From: CAYMZZ01 sp044463125
GTDB taxonomy: Bacteria > Bacteroidota > Bacteroidia > Chitinophagales > Chitinophagaceae
Assembly: GCA_044463125.1 (NCBI GenBank)
Contig: JBIQMS010000003.1
Location: 62,001-126,000 of the forward strand
Direction of reading: 5' to 3'
DNA length: 64,000 nucleotides
In this document: piece by piece, positions 8,890-16,796 of the stretch
Layout: each line of letters begins with the position of its first letter
Numbering within the stretch: position 1 is the first letter of the stretch
The notes under the pieces: model-generated
Database searches by the model: none
What the model was told of the DNA's origin: nothing
The model's input: the letters and a program-made list of their open reading frames with translations, nothing else
Position numbers and translations under genes: made by a program

Positions 8890-9288
8890 TCAGGAGATCT
8901 GATCGGCCAGGTATTGTAGAAAATCAGCTTTCATACGGGAGAACTCCTCTTCTACTCGTTTTAGGTGCGTACGAAGTTCCAGGACCCTTTCTTCCACAAA
9001 TCCGGTAATTTTTTGGTCCTCGAAAATTTCTCTGCGCAAAAGCCGGTCGATTTCAGCGATATCGCTTCGTAAGAAAGCAATCCGCTGATCCTGTTCTATA
9101 AAGCGTGTTTGGAACTGATCCAGATCATCAAGCATCCCATTCGCTCCGGATTCTTTTAGGACTTCTGAGAGACGGTTCTTGAGCAGAATATTTTCTTCCA
9201 TCATAAAACCCAACATGCGTTTCCAGGTGTCTGACTCATGCTGCAATTGCTTTATTCGCGCGGCCGACATGTCGGTAATTGTATTCAT
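8890..9288 (-). CDS. Coiled-coil protein of unknown function
   Basis: About 132 residues, strongly helical and charged, with heptad-like leucine spacing through most of its length (ARIKQLQHESDTWKRMLG, then VEERVLELRTHLKRVEEEF). No membrane segment or signal peptide. An in-frame ATG at 9309 would add seven residues. It lies downstream of hsp20 on the same strand and could share its transcript, which would hint at a stress-linked scaffold, but nothing in the sequence names a family. Confidence 0.65.
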   Translation of the reverse strand: MNTITDMSAARIKQLQHESDTWKRMLGFMMEENILLKNRLSEVLKESGANGMLDDLDQFQTRFIEQDQRIAFLRSDIAEIDRLLRREIFEDQKITGFVEERVLELRTHLKRVEEEFSRMKADFLQYLADQIS

Positions 9289-9337
9289 AGTGTTCAGGTG
9301 TCGGATCATATTTGTGTAGAATAAGTGTTAGGAGGAA

Positions 9338-9404
9338 GGGTCGCAGGGACAGGGGCAACCGGTCTGCTTAGACTACGGCTGCCTGCCCTGCGCAATAGTG
9401 ACCC
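9338..9404. other. Three-tier nested stem-loop in hsp20 downstream gap
   Basis: Nested complementary segments: GGGTC with GACCC at the outside, CGCAGGG (9342-9348) with CCCTGCG (9386-9392), and an inner GTCT-gctt-AGAC hairpin. It lies between the hsp20 stop and the coiled-coil gene. No T-run follows on the minus strand, so it is not a typical intrinsic terminator; an mRNA-stabilising or processing structure is possible. Confidence 0.4.
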
Positions 9405-9443
9405 ATCATCCGTTTTAAAAAAATTCATAGGGTGCTGCCGTTC

Positions 9444-9887
9444 TTATTTTACGGTAATGTTTTTGCCACTCATTTTTTTTGCTTCTTCTTTCCGTGGCAG
9501 AATAATGCGCAATACGCCATCTTCATAGCGCGCATCAATTTTATCCTGATCAATGCCATCAGGCAGGTTGAAACTGCGGCTGAAGGAACTGTAACTGTAT
9601 TCCTTTCGGGTGTACTTCTTATCCTTTTCTTCCTTGCTCTCTTCCTTCTCACAACTAATGCCGAGCATATTTCCTTCCACTTCTATTTTAAAATCGTCTT
9701 TTTTCAATCCGGGTGCGGCCAGGGAAACCTGGTATTCATTTTTGTTTTCCGTGATATTCACGGCGGGCATTTTCAGGGTTCTTCCCAGAAAGCCACCATT
9801 GTCAAACCACTCGTTCCAGGGTTTGAAAAAATCATCGAATACCGAAGGCATTCCTTCGTTGATGCGGGATAATGATTTGGTTGACAT
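9444..9887 (-). CDS. Hsp20/alpha-crystallin small heat shock protein
   Basis: A 147-residue ATP-independent holdase chaperone of the cytoplasm. An N-terminal aromatic region (VFDDFFKPWNEWFDNGGFLG) precedes the alpha-crystallin domain (about residues 40-135; PAVNITENKNEYQVSLAAPG, then DGVLRIILPRKEE, whose ILP resembles the family's conserved GVL...PK region). The start at 9887 is set by a strong Shine-Dalgarno sequence just upstream and by the family match; an in-frame start at 9920 would include that site. Neighbours are other stress genes. Confidence 0.94.
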   Translation of the reverse strand: MSTKSLSRINEGMPSVFDDFFKPWNEWFDNGGFLGRTLKMPAVNITENKNEYQVSLAAPGLKKDDFKIEVEGNMLGISCEKEESKEEKDKKYTRKEYSYSSFSRSFNLPDGIDQDKIDARYEDGVLRIILPRKEEAKKMSGKNITVK

Positions 9888-9891
9888 ACAG

Positions 9892-9902
9892 CCTCCTTTT
9901 TT
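9892..9902 (-). promoter_or_regulatory. Strong Shine-Dalgarno of hsp20
   Basis: On the minus strand AAAAAAGGAGG ends five bases before the hsp20 ATG. A full GGAGG is unusual in this window, where most genes show little or no Shine-Dalgarno sequence, and it decides the start. It suggests high translation of the chaperone. Confidence 0.75.
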
Positions 9903-10036
9903 GAATGGTAAAAAGATCAAACAAAACGAATCGGAAAAAATCCTTTGTTTTATTTCAACACTAAACTACATTCCGGAAAGGCCTCTTTACAAAGACCTTG
10001 ATCAGGCCTGGAATTGAGATTGGTCAGGAAAGAAGC

Positions 10037-11128
10037 TTATTGTTTTCGGCGGTAGTAAAAAGTGACGGCGTAGAAGATCGTTCGAATGATCTGGTAGGAA
10101 AACCACCGTAGCAGTTGGATCAAAGGATTTTTTCGCCGAAGATGTGCTTCTATAGTGATAGGAATGGATTGAGTTTTAATGATCTGGTCCAGCATTTGCC
10201 GGCTTTGGCGCGCGAGCTCCGCGTCGGCAATATCAATATTCAGCTCAATGCTTGCGTAGGCGCTGATATTATTCACGTTATAGGAACCTGCAGTAAGCCA
10301 TTCATCATCGCAAACCGCCAACTTCGCATGCAGGATGGAGGGTTGGTATTCATAGAGGCGGACCTTGTTGCGCAACAGCCAGTCGTAGAGCCAGCGTTCG
10401 GCGTGTTTGGCCATACCAATATCGGATCGTCCTGCCGTGATAACGTGGATCCTCACCCCCCGCTGTACGGCTTCCGTTAGCATTCGGCGAATGAATTTTC
10501 CGGGCAGGAAATAACTGCAAAGAATATAGATATCCTTTTGCGCGTAACGGATCATTTGCACATAGCTGGCGGAAATTTCATTTTTCCTTCGCACCCAATC
10601 ATTGCGACGCATCCGAACAGCCACTCCTCCTCCCGGTCTTGCCTCAAAATCCGGCGGATTTGTTTCGCAGGGTGTAAGTCCCATTCTTAGCGGAAAACTC
10701 TTCCAGGTTTTCCAGCAAAGCACGCAAAGCTGCTGCGCAACCGGGCCTTCCAGCATCACGGCATAATCGAGCCAGGCAGGTACACCCGGCATATCATTAT
10801 ACCGGTCCGCAATATTCATTCCGCCCGCCATGGCTACACGTGCATCCACCACCAGAAGTTTGTGGTGCAGCCTTCGGCCAAAATAAAAATAACGACTGCG
10901 AAACAAGGGCTCAAAAAAACGGAAATGAATACCCGAACTGCGGATTTCCTGAATAAATCGCCGCGACAAGCGTTGCGAAGCATACCCATCGACCAGCAAA
11001 TAAACCTGCACCCCACGCTGGGCTGCCTGCTGCAAAGCCTTCAACACCATGCGACCCGTTGCATCATCATTATAGATGTAAACCTGCAGGTGTATATGCT
11101 CCCTTGCGGAATGAATGCAACGAATCAA
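10037..11128 (-). CDS. Phospholipase D-like / cardiolipin synthase-like protein, start codon unclear
   Basis: Two HKD motifs mark a PLD-superfamily phosphatidyltransferase: HHKLLVVDARVAMAGGMN and HAKLAVCDDEWLTAGSYNVN. The protein lacks the N-terminal membrane segments of classical Cls, like ClsB-type enzymes, and has a hydrophobic/aromatic end (YQIIRTIFYAVTFYYRRKQ). The first canonical start in frame is TTG 11128, but PLD-like sequence (ARLVRGGKEFFGELIRCIHS) continues upstream to about 11170, and the frame stays open to a TAA at 11216-11218 without ATG, GTG or TTG. The 5' end therefore either uses a rare start (for example ATT 11180-11182) or was eroded where the repeat array begins. Confidence 0.78.
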   Translation of the reverse strand: MIRCIHSAREHIHLQVYIYNDDATGRMVLKALQQAAQRGVQVYLLVDGYASQRLSRRFIQEIRSSGIHFRFFEPLFRSRYFYFGRRLHHKLLVVDARVAMAGGMNIADRYNDMPGVPAWLDYAVMLEGPVAQQLCVLCWKTWKSFPLRMGLTPCETNPPDFEARPGGGVAVRMRRNDWVRRKNEISASYVQMIRYAQKDIYILCSYFLPGKFIRRMLTEAVQRGVRIHVITAGRSDIGMAKHAERWLYDWLLRNKVRLYEYQPSILHAKLAVCDDEWLTAGSYNVNNISAYASIELNIDIADAELARQSRQMLDQIIKTQSIPITIEAHLRRKNPLIQLLRWFSYQIIRTIFYAVTFYYRRKQ

Positions 11129-11190
11129 TTCCCCAAAAAACTCCTTGCCACCACGTACCAGGCGGGCGTGGTGGTTAGGAATGAAGTTGG

Positions 11191-11511
11191 TTGAATTGTT
11201 GAAATGTTGAATGGTTTAGGGTTTAAGGTAAGTAGTGAGTAGGAAGTAGGAAGTAGGGGGAGGTCTGCTTGTTAAGTTCTAAAAAAGTTGAGAGTTTTTA
11301 CCAAGATCATTTATCAGCGTTCATCTGCGTCAGAATCTGCGAAAATCTGCGGGAAAGCTTTCCTGAACTCTGAAGCTGTTTAAAGTGCTGAATTATTTCC
11401 CGCAGATTTTCGCAGATTTATTGGTGCTATCCATACCAGAGTACAAATTTGAAAAAAGACCCATCTATCCCCTACCTCCTATTCCCTACTTCCTACTTCC
11501 TACTCACTACT
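11191..11511. repeat. Multi-word inverted repeat array (GTTGAAN, GTTTANN, GTAG-type, ATCTGCG)
   Basis: This 386-bp gap holds four nested word types. GTTGAATT/GTTGAAAT words lie at 11191-11215, followed by a short GTTTA stretch. GTAG-type heptamers (AGTAGTGAGTAGGAAGTAGG) at about 11230-11260 are inverted at 11471-11511. Inside, AATCTGCGAAAATCTGCGGG near 11332-11353 is inverted at 11398-11418. The outer right arm ends next to the stop of the phosphorylase-like gene and the left end touches the start region of the PLD gene. No gene is seen here. Confidence 0.78.
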
Positions 11512-11514
11512 TTC

Positions 11515-13161
11515 TCAGGAATATAACAGCTCATAGTATTCTCTCGCCATTCGTTTACTGTCGAAGTTCGGTACAATATCCTGCATTCCATTCTTCATAA
11601 TCTGCAACCAGCCTTTGGGGTCGTCGTAATAAAGGGGCAGTATTTTGTTTTCCAACAGATCGTAGAGGGCTTTCGCATCCTGCTCGTCCTGCTGGTGTAG
11701 GGGCAGCTCCGAATCGGAAGCCGGAATTACAAAGCCATTTTCTCCATCGCGCACAAACTCTGGATACCAGCCATCGGGTATGGAAATATTCACAGCGCCA
11801 TTCATGGCGGCCGACATGCCACTGGTACCCGAAGCTTCATGCGTAATACGCGGCACATTCAGCCATCCATCCGCACCAGCTTTCAAAAGCTTCGACAAAC
11901 TTAATTCGTAACCCACCAGTGCTGCACAGTTGGTATATGTCTTGCTTAAGTGAACAATATTGTCGAATACAGCAATGGCCCCATAATCCATGGGATAGGG
12001 TTTTCCGGCCCAAAGAATCTGGATAGGGTAACGCGGATTGGTAAGTAAGCGGTGCAATCGTTGTGTATCATTCAGCAACAACTCAGGTCGCTTATATCCG
12101 CCAAAGCGCTTGGCAAATATGAGCGTAAAAACCTTATCATCGTAGATCTCACCACACTGGTCGGCTACCAGCTCAAAAAGCTGTCGTTTGCATTGCCGTT
12201 TTTCGGCCAGCAATTGCACATCATCGTCATTCTGCAATGCCTTGTACATGCCGGCATGCTGCCAGTAGGAGAAACTCTGCGCATTGGTGATGCCCACAAT
12301 GGGGCAGGTGCCTGCTTCAGTTCCCCTGTCCCGGCATAGCTGGGCCGCATGCTTCTGACTTACGCCATTGGCTTTTCCAGCCAGTCGCAGCGCGGTAAGG
12401 GTATGGTCGAGAATGCCATAATTGATGTTGGCGATTTCGCGCACATCTTCAATAGGTATTCCTCCAAAAAAGTTGAGCTTTTGCAGAAGCGAAAGCTGGC
12501 TACGCTCGTTTCCTCCCGGTTCGGGTGTATGGTTGGTGAACACGAGATGTCGCCTTACCTCTGTAAGGTTGCTCCATTTCCGGTAGAGATAGAAACCCAG
12601 CGGCAATGCGTGTGATTCGTTGAGGTGGTAAAGGTCCGGTAGCCAATTAAGTGCTTCCAGCAATCGGGCACCTCCTTCGCCAAGAAGGATCGCCGAGGCA
12701 ATTCTCGTTTCAGGATTCGCATCGTAAAGCCGGTGACAGATAGTTCGCGACAGGTAGTCGTTTTCAGGTAAATCGGTACTCAGAAAAAAAACGGGCGCGG
12801 TTCCAAAGGTTTCCGGTGGCAGAAACCAGGCTGCCACCCATACGGGCTGATTGGAAACCTGTATGGTAAAGCGGATACCTGTATCCTGGAGAAATCCATA
12901 GATTTTTTCCATGAACAGCACATCCATGGTTTGGTCCTGCTTACGGGTTTGGTCGTAATACCCATACTTCCACAGTATGCCAATACCCACCATGGGCATA
13001 CCCATTTCATAGGCGCTGCGCATATGCGAGCCCGCGAGGAATCCGAGACCGCCGGCATAGGTTTTCAGTGGCTGATGAATGCCAAACTCCATACAGAAGT
13101 ACGCCACTCGCTTGCTGTAAACAGGCGAAAGGGGATAAGGAAACTGAATGGTAAAACTCAT
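11515..13161 (-). CDS. Alpha-glucan phosphorylase-like protein (GT35) lacking the PLP lysine
   Basis: 548 residues of the short alpha-glucan phosphorylase type. The N-terminus has AYFCMEFGIHQPLKTYAGGL and GLGFLAGSHMRSA; the C-terminal half has LIFAKRFGGYKRPELLL, ILWAGKPYP and ITHEASGTSGMSAAMNGAVN. In true phosphorylases the segment EASGTGNMK carries the lysine that binds pyridoxal phosphate; here the aligned position (about residue 450) is serine. The fold is clearly glycogen phosphorylase-like, and the role would be release of glucose-1-phosphate from storage glucan, but loss of this lysine makes phosphorolysis doubtful. No frameshift is seen. Confidence 0.85.
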   Translation of the reverse strand: MSFTIQFPYPLSPVYSKRVAYFCMEFGIHQPLKTYAGGLGFLAGSHMRSAYEMGMPMVGIGILWKYGYYDQTRKQDQTMDVLFMEKIYGFLQDTGIRFTIQVSNQPVWVAAWFLPPETFGTAPVFFLSTDLPENDYLSRTICHRLYDANPETRIASAILLGEGGARLLEALNWLPDLYHLNESHALPLGFYLYRKWSNLTEVRRHLVFTNHTPEPGGNERSQLSLLQKLNFFGGIPIEDVREIANINYGILDHTLTALRLAGKANGVSQKHAAQLCRDRGTEAGTCPIVGITNAQSFSYWQHAGMYKALQNDDDVQLLAEKRQCKRQLFELVADQCGEIYDDKVFTLIFAKRFGGYKRPELLLNDTQRLHRLLTNPRYPIQILWAGKPYPMDYGAIAVFDNIVHLSKTYTNCAALVGYELSLSKLLKAGADGWLNVPRITHEASGTSGMSAAMNGAVNISIPDGWYPEFVRDGENGFVIPASDSELPLHQQDEQDAKALYDLLENKILPLYYDDPKGWLQIMKNGMQDIVPNFDSKRMAREYYELLYS

Positions 13162-13193
13162 GTTGCCGACAGTATTATTGTGTACAACAACGA

Positions 13194-13643
13194 TTACTGT
13201 TTCTCATACCGGCCACTCACGCTGTCGATGCGGATCCGGTACATAATGTATTTAACCCGGTTGCTGTCATCTACCTGGCTGCTTGTCTCGTGCTGGTGCG
13301 GATGCACTGTACTGCTGGTTTGTAGGGTAAACACTCTTTCGAACAATACTTCGCGGGCTTTTGCGGCTTCCGCTTCACTTAATTCTTCGAAATGGCCGTT
13401 TACGACCACGGACTTCCAGTTGTTCATGCTCACCATCATGTCTACCTCAAAGCAAACTTTTGGGTTTTGCCGCATCATTTCCAGTTTCTTTCCTTCATTG
13501 CTTTGGCCATAGATGTATTTTCCATCATAGGCGTAAGTGATAGGAACAATATAGGGTTGGTTGTTGACACAGCAGGCCAGCCTGCCCAGCGCCTGGCTGG
13601 AAAGGATGCTTTCGATTTGATCTTTGGTTAATTCGCCGAGCAT
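13194..13643 (-). CDS. PNPOx-like flavin-binding split-barrel protein
   Basis: 149 residues of the pyridoxamine 5'-phosphate oxidase-like / flavin-nucleotide-binding family: LGRLACCVNNQPYIVPITYA and YIYGQSNEGKKLEMMRQNPK form the FMN-binding split barrel, and WKSVVVNGHFEEL is the usual third strand. The histidine-rich stretch HPHQHE near residue 118 is uncommon. It lies downstream of the phosphorylase-like gene's 5' side, so it is first in its strand direction. Relatives are oxidoreductases or F420/FMN/heme binders; the substrate cannot be deduced. Confidence 0.85.
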   Translation of the reverse strand: MLGELTKDQIESILSSQALGRLACCVNNQPYIVPITYAYDGKYIYGQSNEGKKLEMMRQNPKVCFEVDMMVSMNNWKSVVVNGHFEELSEAEAAKAREVLFERVFTLQTSSTVHPHQHETSSQVDDSNRVKYIMYRIRIDSVSGRYEKQ

Positions 13644-13740
13644 GATATTTGATTGGATGGTGAAGAATGAGAGCGTACGGACTGGATACGAAGCTAAAGG
13701 AAGGCCCGGGGCAAATGCCTGATAAGGGTCACGCTAAAAA

Positions 13741-13754
13741 TTGATGTTCATCAC
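13741..13754. promoter_or_regulatory. FNR-like 14-bp site
   Basis: TTGATGTTCATCAC is TTGAT-N4-ATCAC, the same variant as at 2457-2470 on the other strand. It lies in the divergent gap between the flavoprotein gene (start 13643, -) and the small acidic protein (start 13849, +), about 100 bp from each start, so it could serve either. Binding by the REC-Crp regulator is inference. Confidence 0.42.
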
Positions 13755-13848
13755 CGGACTGGCCGGTAAAATGGGGCATTTTGCAGGCAAGTCCGGGGGC
13801 AGATTGCCCTTATTTTCTTAAATTGATAGCGAACTAAAAACCACAATT

Positions 13849-14040
13849 ATGAACTCCGATTCAAAGGGAAAAAAAGACGAACACCGCTTCATTCCCAAAA
13901 AGCCCGATCTCACCGAGACGACGGTGCCGGATGAATCGGTGATACCCGAACCGGATGCCGAAACGGTACCGGAGCCGGAAGACGAAGCACAAGTGCCGCC
14001 ACCGCCGGAGGAGCCGCCTGCGCCGGGGGAAGGACCGTGA
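13849..14040 (+). CDS. Small acidic proline-rich protein
   Basis: 63 residues, no membrane segment, composed largely of E, P and D: a charged start (MNSDSKGKKDEHRFIPKKPD) followed by proline-glutamate blocks (EPDAETVPEPEDEAQVPPPP) and a glycine end. It looks intrinsically disordered. The frame has normal codon use and a clear ATG, and the stop is directly followed by an inverted repeat array. I recognise no family. Confidence 0.5.
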   Translation: MNSDSKGKKDEHRFIPKKPDLTETTVPDESVIPEPDAETVPEPEDEAQVPPPPEEPPAPGEGP

Positions 14041-14041
14041 G

Positions 14042-14245
14042 CGCGTGAGGCGTGAGGATCGTGAGGCGTGAGTCGTGAGGGATGTTTAGGGTTCCATTTA
14101 GGCAGAGCATTCTGAATTTGGTTTGCATGAGTGCGGGCTATTTTCCCAAGCCTCAAACCCTAGTCTCTCTCACGATTCACGATTCACGCCTCACGATTCA
14201 CGCCTCACGATCCTCACGCCTCACGATTCACGCCTCACGATTCAC
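14042..14245. repeat. Inverted CGTGANN heptamer arrays
   Basis: Left arm about 14042-14082 (CGTGAGG and CGTGAGT words), right arm about 14168-14245 in inverted orientation (TCACGAT, TCACGCC words), separated by about 85 bp that includes AT-rich DNA. The longer right arm translates as repeated HDSRLT units in the frame of the downstream gene, which makes an artificial 54-residue N-terminal extension there. No gene is supported in this stretch. Confidence 0.8.
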
Positions 14246-14284
14246 GTGTTTCCTTTTCTCCCCTTTGCATTCTATCTTTATGCT

Positions 14285-15538
14285 ATGAGTGCGGAGTTAA
14301 AAACTATTATTTGGTTTTTGCTGACGATTTCGTTGATGGCTTTTTTTGCCGGGGTGGAAATGGCTTATTACAGTGCCAATCGGCTCAGTATTGAGCTGAA
14401 GCGTAATCAGGGCACAAAGGCCGGCCTCTTGCTGGGGAAGTTTGTAGACAATCCCACACGCTTTATCGGTATGACCCTTATCGGGTTCAATTTTTTCCTT
14501 GTATTCCTGGGCTTGCAGATCAGTACCGTGATGCAGCCAATTTGGCTGCGCTGGCGGGTAGGTTCCGATCTGGTGCACATCATCGTGGAAATCATTCTGG
14601 CCACTTTGCTGGTGCTGATCCTCGCCGAATTTCTTCCGCGGGCCTGGTTCCGTGCCCGCAGCAATAGCCAGCTCAGTCGCTTTGCAGGCGTTATAGATGT
14701 GTTTTACCAGGTGGCAGGACCTGTAGCCGATAAGCTTACCCAATTTGCGGCCTGGCTGCTGAAATATGTTTTCAATGTTCGGCTCGATAAGCATAAGGAA
14801 GCCCTTAGCCATGCCGAACTCAAGAATCTTTTTCAACAGCAGGAAACCGATGAAAGGCAGGACCGCAATACGCAATTGCTGGAAAATGCGCAGGAGTTTC
14901 CCAAAGTGCGCATCCGGCAATGCCTGGTACCCCGTAAGGAGATAGTGGGCGTTCCTATTGATATGCCCATAGAGCAGGTGCGCAGCAAGTTGGTGGAAAC
15001 CAAGCTGAGTAAATTGGTGGTATACGAAGAAAATATTGATCATATTGTTGGCTATATCCACCAGATCGACCTGTTCAAAAAACCGGGCAGCATCAACGAA
15101 ATATTGCTGGCCATTCCGGCGGTGCCGGAAAGCATGAGCGCTGCCGACCTCATGAGCAAGTTTAGCCGCGAACGCCGCAGCATTGCCTGGGTGGTGGACG
15201 AGTTTGGCGGCACGGCGGGTATCATTACCATGGAGGATGTGCTGGAAGAGTTGTTTGGCGAGATTGAAGATGAATATGATACCGAAAAATTTGTGGAGAA
15301 ACAATTGGCGGAAAATGAATATATCTTTTCAGGAAGACTGGAACTGGATTACCTGGAAGAAAAGTATGGCCTTCATTTCCCGGAAAATGAATCGGAAACC
15401 CTGTCGGGCTATATCATCAATTTTCATGAAACCATCCCCCGCCAAAAGGAACGCATCATTATCGATAATTATGAATTTGATGTGGTAAACGTAAGTGATA
15501 CGCGAATAGAAACCGTAAAGCTCAAAAAACTGAAATAG
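14285..15538 (+). CDS. Hemolysin C/CorC-family membrane protein (CNNM-CBS-CorC_HlyC)
   Basis: 417 residues from ATG 14285. An N-terminal DUF21/CNNM transmembrane domain (about 1-190, four hydrophobic segments), two CBS domains (about 215-330; VPRKEIVGVPIDMPIEQV, then AWVVDEFGGTAGIITMEDVL) and a C-terminal CorC_HlyC domain ending DTRIETVKLKKLK. Members are implicated in Mg2+/Co2+ handling, and a Bacteroidota branch (GldE) is tied to gliding; I cannot separate these by sequence alone. The frame is open upstream to 14123, but that part is translated heptamer repeat, so I reject it as coding. Confidence 0.9.
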   Translation: MSAELKTIIWFLLTISLMAFFAGVEMAYYSANRLSIELKRNQGTKAGLLLGKFVDNPTRFIGMTLIGFNFFLVFLGLQISTVMQPIWLRWRVGSDLVHIIVEIILATLLVLILAEFLPRAWFRARSNSQLSRFAGVIDVFYQVAGPVADKLTQFAAWLLKYVFNVRLDKHKEALSHAELKNLFQQQETDERQDRNTQLLENAQEFPKVRIRQCLVPRKEIVGVPIDMPIEQVRSKLVETKLSKLVVYEENIDHIVGYIHQIDLFKKPGSINEILLAIPAVPESMSAADLMSKFSRERRSIAWVVDEFGGTAGIITMEDVLEELFGEIEDEYDTEKFVEKQLAENEYIFSGRLELDYLEEKYGLHFPENESETLSGYIINFHETIPRQKERIIIDNYEFDVVNVSDTRIETVKLKKLK

Positions 15539-15630
15539 ACCGGCAAATCGTATGTAGGGGGGCGGGCGGATTATTTCTTACCTCACCAAGCCGACAAATC
15601 GTATTTTTGCCCGCATTTTGAAGATAAGCC

Positions 15631-16485
15631 ATGGCGCTACTGGATTTTATTAATCGAAGAAAAAAACAGGGAACGGAAGAAATGTCGTTTATCGACCATC
15701 TCGAGGAATTGAGATGGCACCTGATCCGTTCCGTGATAGCCATCCTGGTTTGCGCTATTGTGGTTTTTGTATTTAGCGACTATGTGGTAGACACCATACT
15801 CTTTGGTCCCACCAAGGCCGACTTCGTATCGGCCCGCTGGATGTGCCAGTTGGGGCAAACCATTGGCATTGGTGATGCGCTTTGCTTTAAGCAGGTAGAT
15901 GCCCAGTTCCTGGAAACCAAAATGACGGGCCAGTTCATCGCTTCCTTTACCGTGGCTTTTATCGGCGGATTTATTGTGGCTTTTCCTTATGTGTTCTGGG
16001 AGTTCTGGCGATTTGTGAAGCCGGCCCTTTCCGAAAAGGAAAAGAAAACCACCCGCGGAGTAATCTTCTGGGTTTCTCTGCTATTCTTTGGCGGGGTCGC
16101 GTTCGGGTATTTCATCCTTACCCCCTTCATGGTCAATTTTTACTTCAACTATAAGCTGAGTGCGCAGATCACCATCATGCCCACTTTTTCCGATTACCTG
16201 GAAAATCTGATTTATACTACTGCGGGAATTGGTATTCTTTTCCAAATGCCCCTGCTGATGATGGTGCTGGCGCGCATTGGCATCATCAGCGCCCGTTTCC
16301 TGCGTAAATACCGGAGGCATGCGTTTGTAATGATCATTATCGCCGCCGCCATCATCACACCCAGCACCGATCCGTTTTCACTGACTATTGTTACCATTCC
16401 GCTTTACCTGCTGTTTGAAGCAAGTATTGCATTGGCAGCAAGAATCAATAGAAGGCAGGAGAAGGAGATGGAGGAATGGAGCTAG
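15631..16485 (+). CDS. tatC: Sec-independent (twin-arginine) translocase subunit TatC
   Basis: 284-residue polytopic membrane protein that recognises twin-arginine signal peptides. It shows the N-terminal signature MSFIDHLEELRWHLIRSV, six membrane segments, and the conserved stretch FPYVFWEFWRFVKPALSEKE. The first periplasmic loop is longer than in E. coli, as usual for Bacteroidota. No TatA/B gene is visible in the window. The stop lies three bases before a heptamer array. Confidence 0.95.
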   Translation: MALLDFINRRKKQGTEEMSFIDHLEELRWHLIRSVIAILVCAIVVFVFSDYVVDTILFGPTKADFVSARWMCQLGQTIGIGDALCFKQVDAQFLETKMTGQFIASFTVAFIGGFIVAFPYVFWEFWRFVKPALSEKEKKTTRGVIFWVSLLFFGGVAFGYFILTPFMVNFYFNYKLSAQITIMPTFSDYLENLIYTTAGIGILFQMPLLMMVLARIGIISARFLRKYRRHAFVMIIIAAAIITPSTDPFSLTIVTIPLYLLFEASIALAARINRRQEKEMEEWS

Positions 16486-16488
16486 GAG

Positions 16489-16772
16489 ACGTAGTACGTA
16501 ATACGTATTACGTATGCGTGAGGCGTGAATCGTGAGGCGTGAATCGTGAGTTGAGAACTCGCTTTATTACAAAGGATTCCCAGAAAACTATCTACTTCTT
16601 TATACATTAAGACGTAATACGTACTACGTACTACGTGGATTGAAAACGCGCTCTATTACAAAGGAATACACAATTAATATTCTGCTTCTTTAAACCTGGT
16701 ACGTACTACGTAAAACGTAATACGTACTACGTAAAACGTAATACGTACCACGTTTTACGTAATACGTATTAC
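16489..16772. repeat. Composite tandem repeat: ACGTANN arrays with duplicated spacers
   Basis: Three ACGTANN arrays (16489-16515, 16612-16636, 16700-16772) alternate with two about 62-bp spacers (16551-16611 and 16637-16699) that are clearly homologous to each other: both carry ctttattacaaagga-like and cttcttta-like segments at the same offsets. A CGTGANN array (16517-16550) is attached to the first. The block fills the 311 bp between tatC and rpiB. The last array merges into the probable rpiB -7 box. No gene is seen. Confidence 0.8.
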
Positions 16773-16777
16773 CTTTG
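16770..16777 (+). promoter_or_regulatory. Probable -7 box of rpiB
   Basis: TACCTTTG fits the Bacteroidota TAnnTTTG -7 consensus and lies 20 bases before the rpiB ATG. Its first bases are the end of the last ACGTANN array, so the array and promoter overlap. I see no convincing -33 TTTG at the right distance, because that position is array DNA. Confidence 0.4.
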
Positions 16778-16796
16778 CTATCACAAACCCTTCATC

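Noticed and set aside
14123..14284. N-terminal extension of the CorC-like protein
   Set aside because: It is translated heptamer array (HDSRLT units); the family match begins at ATG 14285.
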